Assembly: GCF_000724085.1 (NCBI RefSeq)
Contig: NZ_CCDL010000001.1
Span: forward strand, 558,001-622,000
Source: Oceanobacillus manasiensis
Lineage (GTDB): Bacteria; Bacillota; Bacilli; Bacillales; Amphibacillaceae
Direction: 5' to 3'
Length of the DNA stretch: 64,000 nt
Position 1 is the first letter of the stretch. Every line of letters begins with the position of its first letter. The notes below the pieces were generated by a model that saw only the letters and a program-made list of their open reading frames with translations, had not been told where the DNA came from and searched no databases. The position numbers were made by a program, and so were the translations under genes. Below, piece after piece: positions 16,862 to 25,491 of this stretch.

Positions 16862-18442
16862 TTATGCATGGTCATCCTCTAATTCCACGATTTTGTTAAT
16901 GATCAAGTCCTGCTCTTTTTGTGCAACCTCACTCGATATAATATCTTCCCTTAACAAATGACCAACTGCTTCGTGTTGCGCGTAGAGCGAATGCTTTAAG
17001 AGGGCAATTTCCTGTTTTTCCCTGAGGTCAGGGTGCTTATGGAAAAGCGCATTTATCTCGTTATGCAGTTTCGTACGTTGTTTTTCATATTCATCAACAA
17101 CGGAATCTGAAACCAATTCTGTTATAAACAAGTTCTTTTTAACCTTGTTGATTTCTTCAATGCCTGTTTCGAAACTATGTGCTCGGGCAATAAGTGCTTC
17201 ATATTCCTGATATCCTTCTTCTTTTTTGTTTACGCCAAGCCAAGAGATAAGCGGCTTAATGGAAAGGCCTTGCACGACAAGAGAGAACAATACGACACTA
17301 AAAGCAAGAATCAAAATTTCCTCGCGACCTTCAAAATCCCTCGGGAGGCTAAGAACGAGTGCTATAGATAAGGATCCTTTCAGACCACCCCAATTTAAGA
17401 TGTGCTTCCAGGATAGTGGGATCTTCTTGATAAATAGAAGGCTGCCATAGACTGCGAAGCTTCTGGCGATTAGCACAATTAGAATTGCTGTGAAAATAAG
17501 CCCCCAATGTTCCGCAACATTAATTCGTGTAATTTCTAATCCAACCATTAAAAAGACCAGTGAATTAGCAAGCAGTGTGGCAACATCCCAAAAATTACTG
17601 ATGTTTAATTGGGTGGCAGGGCTCATTCCAATTTTGGTACCATAATTACCGAAGATAAGCGCAGCAACTACAACAGCGATAACCCCTGACGCATCAAAGC
17701 TTTCCGCAAGCAAGAAGGCACCGTAGAAGAGAATAATGCTAAAAATAATTTCTAACGGATAATCATCAAAGTAACGCGTTAGACGTGAAAAGCCATAGCC
17801 AAGCAGTCCGCCAATGAGCAGGCCTAAGGAGATAACTTTAATAAATTCCCACAAGCCATATCCAGCACCTAATACCCCCATGTCGAGATAGGAGATCAGG
17901 GAGAAAGCGGAAATGTTAAATAAAACGACGGCTAGTCCATCATTAAACAGGCTTTCCCCTTCAATTACTGTAGCAAGTCTCCGTTTAACCCCAACACTTT
18001 TAAAAATGGATAAAACACTGACGGGGTCTGTAGCACTCATTAATGCTGCAAATACAAATGCTGCAGGGATGGATAAACCAAGTAGCCCGATGGAGGAAAA
18101 ACCAATGATTAAGAAGGATAAAAAAGTCCCTCCGAATGCCAGAGCGAGAATAGGCTTCTTGTTTTCATTTAAATGGGAAAACGGAAGCTTTAACGCTGCT
18201 TCTCCTAATAAAGCAGGTAAGAACAATGTAATAATGACAAAGTTAAACACTTCTCCTTCGGTAATAAAATCCTTTAACGGCTCTAATACAGGAATGTTTA
18301 TAAGCCCAATGATTGTCCCGACAATGACTAACGCAATGGGGTAAGGTTGTTTAAACTTCTTGGCGATTGCTGTAATCCCAGCCGCAATCATAACTAAAAT
18401 AAGTCCGAGTTGAAAAATATGATGTAAATCTAGCTCATGCAT
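16862..18442 (-). CDS. CPA1-family cation:proton (Na+/H+) antiporter
   Basis: This membrane antiporter of about 526 residues exchanges Na+ or K+ for H+. CPA1 hallmarks appear in order: SATDPVSVL, GESLFNDGLAVV (acidic ion-binding site), and NWGGLKGSLSIALVLSLP in the tenth or eleventh helix. About 12 membrane helices are followed by a roughly 120-residue acidic cytoplasmic tail (KKEEGYQEYEALIARAH onward) typical of NhaP/NhaG-like regulators of activity. ATG 18442 is chosen because GGAGGA lies 8 bases upstream; an earlier TTG overlaps that site. Fits a salt-tolerant bacterium. The transported ion is not determinable here. Confidence 0.88.
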   Translation of the reverse strand: MHELDLHHIFQLGLILVMIAAGITAIAKKFKQPYPIALVIVGTIIGLINIPVLEPLKDFITEGEVFNFVIITLFLPALLGEAALKLPFSHLNENKKPILALAFGGTFLSFLIIGFSSIGLLGLSIPAAFVFAALMSATDPVSVLSIFKSVGVKRRLATVIEGESLFNDGLAVVLFNISAFSLISYLDMGVLGAGYGLWEFIKVISLGLLIGGLLGYGFSRLTRYFDDYPLEIIFSIILFYGAFLLAESFDASGVIAVVVAALIFGNYGTKIGMSPATQLNISNFWDVATLLANSLVFLMVGLEITRINVAEHWGLIFTAILIVLIARSFAVYGSLLFIKKIPLSWKHILNWGGLKGSLSIALVLSLPRDFEGREEILILAFSVVLFSLVVQGLSIKPLISWLGVNKKEEGYQEYEALIARAHSFETGIEEINKVKKNLFITELVSDSVVDEYEKQRTKLHNEINALFHKHPDLREKQEIALLKHSLYAQHEAVGHLLREDIISSEVAQKEQDLIINKIVELEDDHA

Positions 18443-18528
18443 GATGTGTTCCTCCAATAAGTGCGGTTTCTTATTCAGCCTTCCCTATTAGGAGAAAAAC
18501 ATAAACAGTCTCACTCGATAAAATTAAA

Positions 18529-18558
18529 AACAGACTTACCATACTAGATAAGTCTGTT
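18529..18558 (-). terminator. Terminator after the HcaT-like MFS gene
   Basis: AACAGACTTA at 18529-18538 pairs with TAAGTCTGTT at 18549-18558. On the minus strand it is followed by TTTTTAATTTT. Confidence 0.8.
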
Positions 18559-18570
18559 CATAAGGAAATA

Positions 18571-19743
18571 TCAAGCAGTTCCCACAGTCCCTTTTCTAAC
18601 CTCCACTTTCCGGTAAACCAACGCAAGCAGCATGGCTGGAATGGTACAGACAATCATCCCAATAAACGCAAATCTTGGTTCGATTTCATATAAAAAGCCC
18701 CCGAAGATAGTAAAGACAGCAGTGCTCCAGCTAAGCGCTAGTGCAGAGTAGATGCCTTGTGCTTTTGGTATCTGTACTTCCGGAATATTGTTGATTAAGT
18801 ATTTCATAAAGGCATAATGCGCCATAGCAAATGAAAATGCATGTAGAACTTGCGCGATACTAAAGATAATCACACTTGGGAAGGCAAATACGACGATCCA
18901 ACGGACAGAGGAACCGATGGCTGCCAGTGTCAGTAAGGATCCTACTGAAAAATTACCAAACCTTCTATCGGCCATTGCAAAGAAAATAATTTCTGCTATG
19001 ACAGCAATGTTAATAATGAGACCTATTAAGGTTATAGGTGCATCAATATCCTGCAAAAAGATATAGCCATAATTGTAATAACTCGCATGTGCGGCCTGTA
19101 GTAATATAACAATTAAAAGTACGAGGCTAAAATGTTTGATCTTGAAGACAGAGAATAGTCCAACTTTTTGTGTTTGATCCACTGGCGGTTTTACAGATAA
19201 GACAGCAGGTGCTTCCAAAAGGCTAAGCACCACAAAAGCTAATATCCCTATTAATAACGCCCAAAAAATGATCTCATCGCCAAACCTCGCTGTGAAAATG
19301 GTAAGGACCATACCAATTGAAACAAACCCGATTGATCCCCACTGGCGACTTCTCCCGTAGTGTTTTAATTGTTTGTTTTGTACAAGAACACCAGCAGCAC
19401 TATCTAATGCAGGCATAAGTGCGGGATAGAAAAGGTGCAGGAGGATGGTAGCTACCATTAACCCCGAAAAGGAACCCGCCGGAATATAAGCGATAAGGGC
19501 AATGAATGTGCCGATTCCCGCTATGTTTAGTAGTCGTTTACTGCTAACCTTCTCGGAAAGGTAAGGAAAGGCAAATAGAGTAGACAGCCCCCTTGCAACT
19601 AACCCGACACTCATAATGAGACTAGCTTCTGAAACAGAGATGCCTTTTGTATAAATCATCCACCCGGCCCAGTAAGGTAGAAAAATGCCCCATGTTAGGA
19701 AAAAACTAAAAAACCGTATGCCCATCCAACGTTGTGTATTCAT
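18571..19743 (-). CDS. MFS transporter, HcaT/YwbF-like (LacY-type) family
   Basis: The 390-residue, 12-helix permease opens RWMGIRFFSFFLTWGIFLPYW and carries SRQWGSIGFVSIGMVL, which match the 3-phenylpropionate/nucleoside-H+ symporter branch (E. coli HcaT, B. subtilis YwbF). The substrate is unknown. It is divergent, 80 bases away, from a YeiL-like regulator, a layout that suggests the regulator controls it. GGAGGATAC precedes the ATG. Confidence 0.8.
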   Translation of the reverse strand: MNTQRWMGIRFFSFFLTWGIFLPYWAGWMIYTKGISVSEASLIMSVGLVARGLSTLFAFPYLSEKVSSKRLLNIAGIGTFIALIAYIPAGSFSGLMVATILLHLFYPALMPALDSAAGVLVQNKQLKHYGRSRQWGSIGFVSIGMVLTIFTARFGDEIIFWALLIGILAFVVLSLLEAPAVLSVKPPVDQTQKVGLFSVFKIKHFSLVLLIVILLQAAHASYYNYGYIFLQDIDAPITLIGLIINIAVIAEIIFFAMADRRFGNFSVGSLLTLAAIGSSVRWIVVFAFPSVIIFSIAQVLHAFSFAMAHYAFMKYLINNIPEVQIPKAQGIYSALALSWSTAVFTIFGGFLYEIEPRFAFIGMIVCTIPAMLLALVYRKVEVRKGTVGTA

Positions 19744-19766
19744 TATGTATCCTCCTTATTGATTGC

Positions 19767-19806
19767 ATGATATCATGGTTGAATAAAAGAAAATATGAGA
19801 TATCTC
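19767..19806. promoter_or_regulatory. Two perfect palindromes in the MFS/yeiL divergent promoter
   Basis: ATGATATCAT at 19767-19776 and GAGATATCTC at 19797-19806 are both perfect 10-base palindromes. Their centres are 30 bases apart, close to three helical turns. They sit between the divergent starts and are candidate operators for the Crp-family regulator; no known consensus is matched. Confidence 0.4.
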
Positions 19807-19823
19807 CTATTTTGAGGTGAATA

Positions 19824-20495
19824 ATGGAAATATATAAAGCTGACAAAAAAAGTCTATATTTGGAAAAGCACTCAATTGAACATTTGTTTTCTGCCCCGGT
19901 AAAAGCGTTTATGGAAGTTCATGAATATCAGCGTGATGACTGGATTATAAAAGAGGGCACGAGACCTGACTTTCTATTTTTCGTAGTAGATGGGAATGCA
20001 AAAATCTATATCACCCATCAAAATGGGAAAGTATCGTTAATTAATTTTATCAATGCCAAAGAATTTATAGGGGAAATGGAATTACTCCATGATGTGTATT
20101 ATACAAAAGGAATTCAAGCCTCAACAAAGACTATTTGTTTCGCTCTACCGATGCATCACTATCGAAAACAACTGATGGAAGATGCAAAATTTTTGCGTGA
20201 ATTAACGCGATTTTTAAGTATTAAGGCAACGCAAATGGCTATGAAATATACGCAAAGTCTTGCTTTTCCACTTGAAAATAGGCTTGCCGATTTTATTTTG
20301 CAAACAGCAGATAATGGAGTGTATAAAGAAAAACATGTTACCGTCTGTGACTATTTAGGCGTATCCTATCGGCATTTACTGCATGTGCTAACACAATTTT
20401 GTGAAAAACAGTACTTACAAAAAGAAGGACGGAAGTATCACATTAAACAATATGATGCTTTGAAAGGTCTGTCTCAAGTGTTAAAGAATAAATAA
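19824..20495 (+). CDS. Crp/Fnr-family transcriptional regulator, YeiL-like
   Basis: The 223-residue protein has a cyclic-nucleotide-binding-type beta-roll (DFLFFVVDGNAKIYITHQNGKVSLINFINAKEFIGEME read in pieces) over residues 40-110. A long dimer helix follows, then a C-terminal winged helix (VTVCDYLGVSYRHLLHVLTQF). It resembles E. coli YeiL in order and length. YeiL-type proteins are regulators of stationary-phase or nitrogen-starvation survival and may bind an Fe-S cluster. Few cysteines are present here (in TICFAL, VCDYLG, FCEKQ), so cluster binding is uncertain. It probably controls the divergent MFS gene and itself. TTTTGAGGTG is the ribosome site. Confidence 0.8.
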   Translation: MEIYKADKKSLYLEKHSIEHLFSAPVKAFMEVHEYQRDDWIIKEGTRPDFLFFVVDGNAKIYITHQNGKVSLINFINAKEFIGEMELLHDVYYTKGIQASTKTICFALPMHHYRKQLMEDAKFLRELTRFLSIKATQMAMKYTQSLAFPLENRLADFILQTADNGVYKEKHVTVCDYLGVSYRHLLHVLTQFCEKQYLQKEGRKYHIKQYDALKGLSQVLKNK

Positions 20496-20500
20496 GAAAA

Positions 20501-20530
20501 AGCCAGGCACTGCATTCGATGCAGTGGGCT
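20501..20530 (+). terminator. Hairpin after the YeiL-like gene
   Basis: CACTGCAT at 20508-20515 pairs with ATGCAGTG at 20519-20526 around TCG, extended by AGCC/GGCT. There is only a weak T tract, so it is a probable but not certain terminator. Confidence 0.55.
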
Positions 20531-20594
20531 GACTTATTGTGTTAAGTAAAGGAATTAAAATTTTGGCTTCATAATTTTCGATGGCAGAAATTGC

Positions 20595-20746
20595 CACGTC
20601 CAGCTCCAGCGCCCAGAGACTAGCGTGACTTCCCTCACCTCCGTACGATAAGTCAACATCAGATCCCTACGGTCTCCGTGTTTCCTTTATCTCCTGCGGC
20701 TCAGTCCAGTCCGTACGTCTCTAAACGGCCGCTTACGCTTTTGTTA
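20595..20746. repeat. Dispersed Bacillaceae intergenic repeat (CAGCTCCAGCGC type)
   Basis: The segment begins near GTCCAGCTCCAGCGCCCAGA and ends near CGGCCGCTTACGCTTTT, with ATAAGTCAACATC in between. I remember this outline from repeats scattered through Bacillus, Geobacillus and Lysinibacillus intergenic regions, where the two ends are partly complementary. It is GC-richer than flanking DNA and has no coding signal. It abuts the 3' end of the OYE gene. Confidence 0.6.
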
Positions 20747-21871
20747 TTAAACTCCTGGGAACCAACCAGGCGTGTTTATGATAGTTTTCCAAAGTGGGTC
20801 TGGTACAACTAATTCTTCCTGCTTCTCTTTATCAATTTCCGTCATGATTTCACTTTCTCTTCCTTCGGCTATCTTTTGAACCCAATCAGGGTCAATAACG
20901 AGCTCTCTGCCTAGGGCAAGAAGTGGGACACCGGTATTGAATGCTAGTTTCGCATCTTCTGCAGTATAAATGGAACCTACACCGATTAAAGGTACACGCT
21001 CGCCAATTGTTTCTAGTAGGTGTGCGATTCTCGTTTTGTCTAGATCCTCCACACCTCTTCTTGGCTTAGAGAAAAAGTCCATTAAGGAAACATGCAGGTA
21101 ATCTAAGTTTTTATCTGCCAACACATCGACTAAATGAAGTGTCTCTTCCATCGTAATCCCTGGTGTTTCCGGTTCTTCCGGGGAAAAGCGATATCCCACA
21201 ATAAACGATTCGTCCGCATGCTCTGCAACGATGCTCTGCACTTTATCAATAATAGCAAGTGGGAGAGTCATGCGTTTTTCCAGGCTCCCACCAAACCGGT
21301 CCTTACGCAGATTGGAATGCGGGGAAAAGAATTGCTGGATTAAGTAGCCGTTAGCTCCGTGTATTTCCACACCATCATAACCTGCTTCAATCGCCCGGCG
21401 TGTCGTTTCACCGAAGGCTTCAATGATCTCTTCTACTTCTTCTTCGCGTAACGGACGTGGCTTCACAGCACCTTCTCTATTCGCTGGAACGTCACTTGCG
21501 CTTACAACATCACCATCTGGAACAAGGGCTTCTGGACTCATTTTACCAGCATGGAAAACTTGTAATATGGCTTTAGCACCTTGTGCTTGAATTGCTTTTG
21601 CTAGTTTGCTTAAGCTTGGGATCATGGCATCACGATCTGCCGCAAATTCATTAATAAATCCTTTTCCGTTGGGTGTAACATATGTTGTGGCAGTGATGAC
21701 CATGCTTACGCCTTTAGAGCGGCGGGCATAGTAGCTCACCTCGTCATCTGTTACGGTACCATCGGGATTGGATGAAGAGTTTGTCATTGGCGCCATCACC
21801 AAGCGGTTCTTTAATTCAACACCATTTTTTAACGTTAATGGAGAAAACATATCTTGATATTCTGGGTTCAT
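20747..21871 (-). CDS. Old-yellow-enzyme family NADH:flavin oxidoreductase, YqiG-like
   Basis: The 374-residue FMN-dependent TIM-barrel oxidoreductase is similar to B. subtilis YqiG. Visible motifs are KNRLVMAPMTNSSSNPDG at the N-terminus and GYDGVEIHGANGYLIQQF near 165, where the HGAN histidine and asparagine bind substrate. SNLRKDRFGGSLEKRM follows, and PLIGVGSIYTAEDA with LLALGRELVIDPDW contact the FMN phosphate. The enzymes reduce activated C=C bonds; the physiological substrate is unknown. GGAGGAG precedes ATG 21871. It is monocistronic as far as can be seen. Confidence 0.88.
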   Translation of the reverse strand: MNPEYQDMFSPLTLKNGVELKNRLVMAPMTNSSSNPDGTVTDDEVSYYARRSKGVSMVITATTYVTPNGKGFINEFAADRDAMIPSLSKLAKAIQAQGAKAILQVFHAGKMSPEALVPDGDVVSASDVPANREGAVKPRPLREEEVEEIIEAFGETTRRAIEAGYDGVEIHGANGYLIQQFFSPHSNLRKDRFGGSLEKRMTLPLAIIDKVQSIVAEHADESFIVGYRFSPEEPETPGITMEETLHLVDVLADKNLDYLHVSLMDFFSKPRRGVEDLDKTRIAHLLETIGERVPLIGVGSIYTAEDAKLAFNTGVPLLALGRELVIDPDWVQKIAEGRESEIMTEIDKEKQEELVVPDPLWKTIINTPGWFPGV

Positions 21872-22017
21872 TTATTACTCCTCCTTGTTCTGGATATGAT
21901 AATAGATCAGATATGCTTTGTATAATATTATGCTCGCTAATCGCTTTCATAGGAGCTTATAAAAAAAGCATGGGATCAGCATTATCTGCTGACCTCCACG
22001 CCTATGATTATAGAGCT

Positions 22018-22896
22018 TTAATTCATTTCACCTAACCGCGCTAACACCGCTTCTCTCTCTGGCATGCCATTTTGTGCACCGTAATGCTGCACGGAGAGGG
22101 ATGCTGCTGCGTTAGCAAAGGAGACAGCTTTTTTAAGGTCCTGTCCTTCTGCGATAGCAGTAGCTAACGCCCCGTTAAACGTATCTCCTGCGCCTGTTGT
22201 ATCCACTGCTTTTACAGGGAATCCTGGAATTCGAACAAGGGACGAGCCATCATAATAAACAGCACCTTTTTCGCCTTCTGTTACGATAAGTTTATTAGGA
22301 AAGTGTGATACTGCTTCTTCTGCGTTCATACTGAAAATTTCCATACACTCTGTTTCGTTGGGTGTTATGTAATCAACATTCCTGATTAAGCTTGCTGGTA
22401 AGGAATGAGCTGGGGCTGGGTTTAGAATAACCGTTGTTCCTCGTTTGTTGGCCATTTCCGCAAATGCCTCTACCACCTCAAGCGGGATCTCGAGCTGAAG
22501 CACCAACACATCACTCTTTGTGATCAGGTCGTCATATTGCTCCCATTCCTTGGCCTCCCATGAAAAGTTGGCACCTGGAACGACAATAATAGAGTTATCT
22601 CCTCCAGCTACTGTAATATTCGCAATCCCGGAAGGTCCTTCTTTTCTTTTTACATAATTTGTTCTGATGTTTTGCTCTTTTAAATTATTTAGTAGGGAAG
22701 TGCCAAATGCATCTGTCCCGACATGGCCGACCATGTTCGTGAGGTGATCTAGGCGAGCTGCAGATACAGCCTGGTTTGCTCCCTTACCACCAGGGTTGGT
22801 GTGAAAAGTTTTTCCTATTAACGTTTCGCCTCTGTTGGGCGCTCTATCTACCGAAACGACAAGGTCCATATTTATACTTCCAACTACTGTAATCAT
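22018..22896 (-). CDS. rbsK: Ribokinase RbsK
   Basis: This is a PfkB-family sugar kinase that phosphorylates D-ribose to ribose 5-phosphate. The 292-residue protein has GSINMDLVVSVDRAP at the start, NPGGKGANQAVSAARL (first PfkB signature) near 35-50, and ILNPAPAHSLP. DTTGAGDTFNGALATAIAEG is the anion hole and catalytic Asp. ATG 22896 follows AAGGAG by 9 bases; an in-frame GTG at 22905 overlaps that site. No rbs transporter or rbsR is adjacent, so ribose may come from nucleoside turnover or another locus. Its upstream region carries the 52-bp tandem repeat. Confidence 0.9.
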   Translation of the reverse strand: MITVVGSINMDLVVSVDRAPNRGETLIGKTFHTNPGGKGANQAVSAARLDHLTNMVGHVGTDAFGTSLLNNLKEQNIRTNYVKRKEGPSGIANITVAGGDNSIIVVPGANFSWEAKEWEQYDDLITKSDVLVLQLEIPLEVVEAFAEMANKRGTTVILNPAPAHSLPASLIRNVDYITPNETECMEIFSMNAEEAVSHFPNKLIVTEGEKGAVYYDGSSLVRIPGFPVKAVDTTGAGDTFNGALATAIAEGQDLKKAVSFANAAASLSVQHYGAQNGMPEREAVLARLGEMN

Positions 22897-23016
22897 GTTT
22901 AACACTCCTTAGAGAAAAAGTCCTTTGGGTAAGGAACTCTATTAAAATACATTTATAACATAAACGGAAATCAAAATCGAAAGGAACCCTTGCTGTGATA
23001 TGGCTTTTATTCGCAG

Positions 23017-23328
23017 TATGAACATCAAAAGAGAAGAGGATTTTGCTGAAACTGCACGTCATCGTCCTTATGAACATCAAAAGAGAAGAGAATCTTGCTG
23101 AAACTGCACGTCATCGCCCTTATGAACATCAAAAGAGAAGAGGATCTCGCTGAAACTGCACGTCATCGTCCTTATGAACATCAAAAGAGAAGGGGATCTT
23201 GCTGAAACTGCACGTCATCGCCCTTATGAACATCGAAAAAGAAGAGGATTTTGCTGAAACTGCACGTCATCGCCCTTATGAACACCAAAAGAGAAGAGAA
23301 TCTTGCTGAAACTGCACGTCATCTCCCG
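23017..23328. repeat. Tandem repeat, six copies of a 52-bp unit
   Basis: The landmark AACATC (or AACACC in the last copy) recurs at 23021, 23073, 23125, 23177, 23229 and 23281, exactly 52 bases apart. Each unit contains AAAAGAGAAG, TTGCTGAAACTGCACGTCAT and ends near CGCCCTTATG, with only scattered substitutions. The array lies 120 bases upstream of rbsK. 52 is not a multiple of three, so it does not encode a repetitive protein; short frames crossing it are not called. Confidence 0.9.
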
Positions 23329-23368
23329 TAAGACTCCCACTTCATGTTTTGAAGTGGGAGTCATACGG
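23326..23368. terminator. Strong 18-bp hairpin at the edge of the 52-bp array
   Basis: GACTCCCACTTCA at 23332-23344 pairs perfectly with TGAAGTGGGAGTC at 23350-23362. It is extended by CCGTA/TACGG at 23326-23330 and 23364-23368. No long T run follows on either strand. It may terminate the MFS transcript coming from 24677, or be part of the repeat element. Confidence 0.5.
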
Positions 23369-23474
23369 ACGGTTGTTCCGGGGTAAAAATTATGAAGTGG
23401 CTCTTTCCTCTTCCAAAGAGCCAGCACTCTGTTAATTATATAACAATACTCTGAAGAATAACCTCACCTTATAT

Positions 23475-24677
23475 CTAAGTCTTTGTAAAATGTGGGGCTT
23501 TAAAGTAGATGAAAAGCGCCACAATTAAACCTGCAATGCCAAAGGCTAATAATGTCACTTGCACAGTAATACCTAAAGCGATGAATCCACTCATAACTCC
23601 ATATGCAATGGGATCAAATCCATTCATTGCAAGGAAGATGATACTCATTACTCTACCCATTAACCGATTTTCAGTAGTTTCCTGTACAGCTGTAAAAAAT
23701 GGGATAAATACAAATGGCATTGAAACACCAATAAAAAAAACGAGTACAGTTAATAAAAGGAGGCTTGGTGCCTGACTGAATATCAAGAAGCTAAAAATGG
23801 CTGCAAATAATCCAAAGATTGAAGCTCTACCTCTTCGCTTAATCTGCACTCTACTAAGTGTAATGGTGCTGATCACCATTCCTACTCCTAAGCTAACTTC
23901 CATAGCACTTAAATTAATTGGACTACCACCATATAAATCAACAACGAGAGGTAAGGCTAAGTTGAGTGTCCCGAAAATGAAAAAGTTAAGCGTGATAAGA
24001 ACAAGGATACCCGTTAATAAAAAGGATGAACGACGTATATAAGATATTCCTTCTTTTAGATCATCTAGCGGTTTATTTTGTTCTTGGTTTTCTACTTCGC
24101 CTTCTTTCACAAAGGGTGGGAAGATGATAATAGCGGAAAGAAACACCAAGATAGATGCGACAAAATAGCTTGTTGATACACTGAAAACTTCCATGATAAT
24201 CCCTGCGAGTATCGGCCCAATGATAAAGGAAACCTGGTCGATACCTTGAAAGTAGGCATTCGCTTGTTGTAATTGCCGTTTTTCTACGACTTTTGGGATC
24301 ATCGAAGAACTAGCTGGACCGAAAAATGCGTCAAGCATTCCAAACACTCCAGCTAATAATAGAAGTAAGGTAAGGTTCATATTGTCAGTAGACACCAACC
24401 AAAAGATCCCAAATAAAAGAAAACTTTGCAACAGGTTAGTCCAGAACATAACCATTGATTTTTTATATTTATCTGCAATAACGCCTCCAAATACCATCAT
24501 AAGTAAGCGAGGAACCGTTGCTGCTATTAATACAAGGCCTAAAGAGCCGGCGCTTAATGTAGTGGTAACATACCAAGTTGTCGTAGTGAGGAACATACTG
24601 AATCCTACAATCGCAAAGATCCCAGCAAGAAGTAATATAGAGTATGTTCGATTTTTGAATAAAGACTGGTTAACCAA
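23475..24677 (-). CDS. MFS drug-efflux type transporter (EntS/MefA-like, MFS_3)
   Basis: The 400-residue, 12-helix MFS protein has VPRLLMMVFGGVIADKYKKS (motif A region) near 55-75 and DAFFGPASSSMIPKVV near 115. It also has ENRLMGRVMSIIFLAMNGFDP near 340, typical of the macrolide/enterobactin exporter branch. The start is TTG with AAAGGAG 9 bases upstream. It is divergent from a TetR gene that shares an inverted-repeat operator, so export is probably induced by a ligand of that repressor. The substrate is not evident. Confidence 0.82.
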   Translation of the reverse strand: MVNQSLFKNRTYSILLLAGIFAIVGFSMFLTTTTWYVTTTLSAGSLGLVLIAATVPRLLMMVFGGVIADKYKKSMVMFWTNLLQSFLLFGIFWLVSTDNMNLTLLLLLAGVFGMLDAFFGPASSSMIPKVVEKRQLQQANAYFQGIDQVSFIIGPILAGIIMEVFSVSTSYFVASILVFLSAIIIFPPFVKEGEVENQEQNKPLDDLKEGISYIRRSSFLLTGILVLITLNFFIFGTLNLALPLVVDLYGGSPINLSAMEVSLGVGMVISTITLSRVQIKRRGRASIFGLFAAIFSFLIFSQAPSLLLLTVLVFFIGVSMPFVFIPFFTAVQETTENRLMGRVMSIIFLAMNGFDPIAYGVMSGFIALGITVQVTLLAFGIAGLIVALFIYFKAPHFTKT

Positions 24678-24732
24678 TTTGTCTAACTCCTTTAGATCTT
24701 ATGTGGAACGGTAGTAAAGACAGTTTAAACTT

Positions 24733-24750
24733 ACGACCGTTCGGTAGGTA
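24733..24750. promoter_or_regulatory. Candidate TetR operator between MFS and tetR
   Basis: ACCGTTCGGT at 24736-24745 is a perfect palindrome flanked by TACG and AGGTA. It lies in the spacer upstream of a TATACT -10 box (24756-24761) for the TetR gene. The position fits an autoregulatory TetR operator controlling both directions. Confidence 0.65.
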
Positions 24751-24790
24751 CATGTTATACTAGAAGGAGAGTTTTGTAAAGGGGAATGTT

Positions 24791-25381
24791 ATGAACACAA
24801 AAAATCAAATTCGACTAAGTAGCCAACTGCTTTTTGCAGAACTAGGATATGAAGGAACGTCTTTAACAAAGATTGCAGAACAAGTAGGTATTAAAAAAGC
24901 CTCTATCTACTCTCATTATGAGAATAAAGAAGCGATTTTTCTAGATGTAATTAAAAATATCTCGGAAAGCTATGTAGCGGATATAAGAAAATCGTTTAGT
25001 AACAAAGAAGGGGAAAATGTAGAGCAGCAGATGAAGCAGGCTTTTTTTAACTATATTGAGAGTTGGTCTAATGAAGAGGATGTTATTAATAAAATATATA
25101 ACCGCTTAATTCAATTTCCCCCGGTAGAGTTAAAAGAAAAGATTAGAGAGTTTATTGAAGAAAGCGAGAGGTTAGTAGATGATATTGTAATCAGTGTTAT
25201 CGTGAAAGGGCAAAAAGAAGGGATTATTCTTCCTGATATGGAAGCAAGTAAAATAGCATACACTTTCTTTAGTTTAATCGTTGGAATAATTTCTGAATCA
25301 AGCTATAAGCAAATACCAGATAATATGGTCCAAGCTACGTTTTCTTGGGAAATTTTCTGGAGAGGAATAAGAAACACATAA
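24791..25381 (+). CDS. TetR/AcrR-family transcriptional regulator
   Basis: The 196-residue repressor has a classic TetR helix-turn-helix: FAELGYEGTSLTKIAEQVG followed by KKASIYSHYENKEAIF at residues 15-50. The rest is a helical ligand-binding domain of the AcrR/QacR size class. AAGGGGAA precedes the ATG. It is divergent from the MFS exporter gene with a palindromic operator in between, so it most likely represses that exporter and itself. Confidence 0.9.
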   Translation: MNTKNQIRLSSQLLFAELGYEGTSLTKIAEQVGIKKASIYSHYENKEAIFLDVIKNISESYVADIRKSFSNKEGENVEQQMKQAFFNYIESWSNEEDVINKIYNRLIQFPPVELKEKIREFIEESERLVDDIVISVIVKGQKEGIILPDMEASKIAYTFFSLIVGIISESSYKQIPDNMVQATFSWEIFWRGIRNT

Positions 25382-25419
25382 AACGTTCTAAAACTACACT
25401 GCAAGTACAATCTATAAAA

Positions 25420-25451
25420 AAGTTGGACGGTCACTGGAGTCCGTCCGACTT
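25420..25451 (+). terminator. Hairpin after the TetR gene
   Basis: AAGTTGGACGG at 25420-25430 pairs with CCGTCCGACTT at 25441-25451 with one G-T pair. The T tract is weak (TAATTT). Confidence 0.55.
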
Positions 25452-25491
25452 AATTTAAAGATAGAGAAGGTGCATCTAAAGGCCATGCAGG

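Noticed and set aside
22844-23427. Short minus-strand frames in the 52-bp array
   Set aside because: They arise from the repeat itself; the 52-base period shifts frame each unit.
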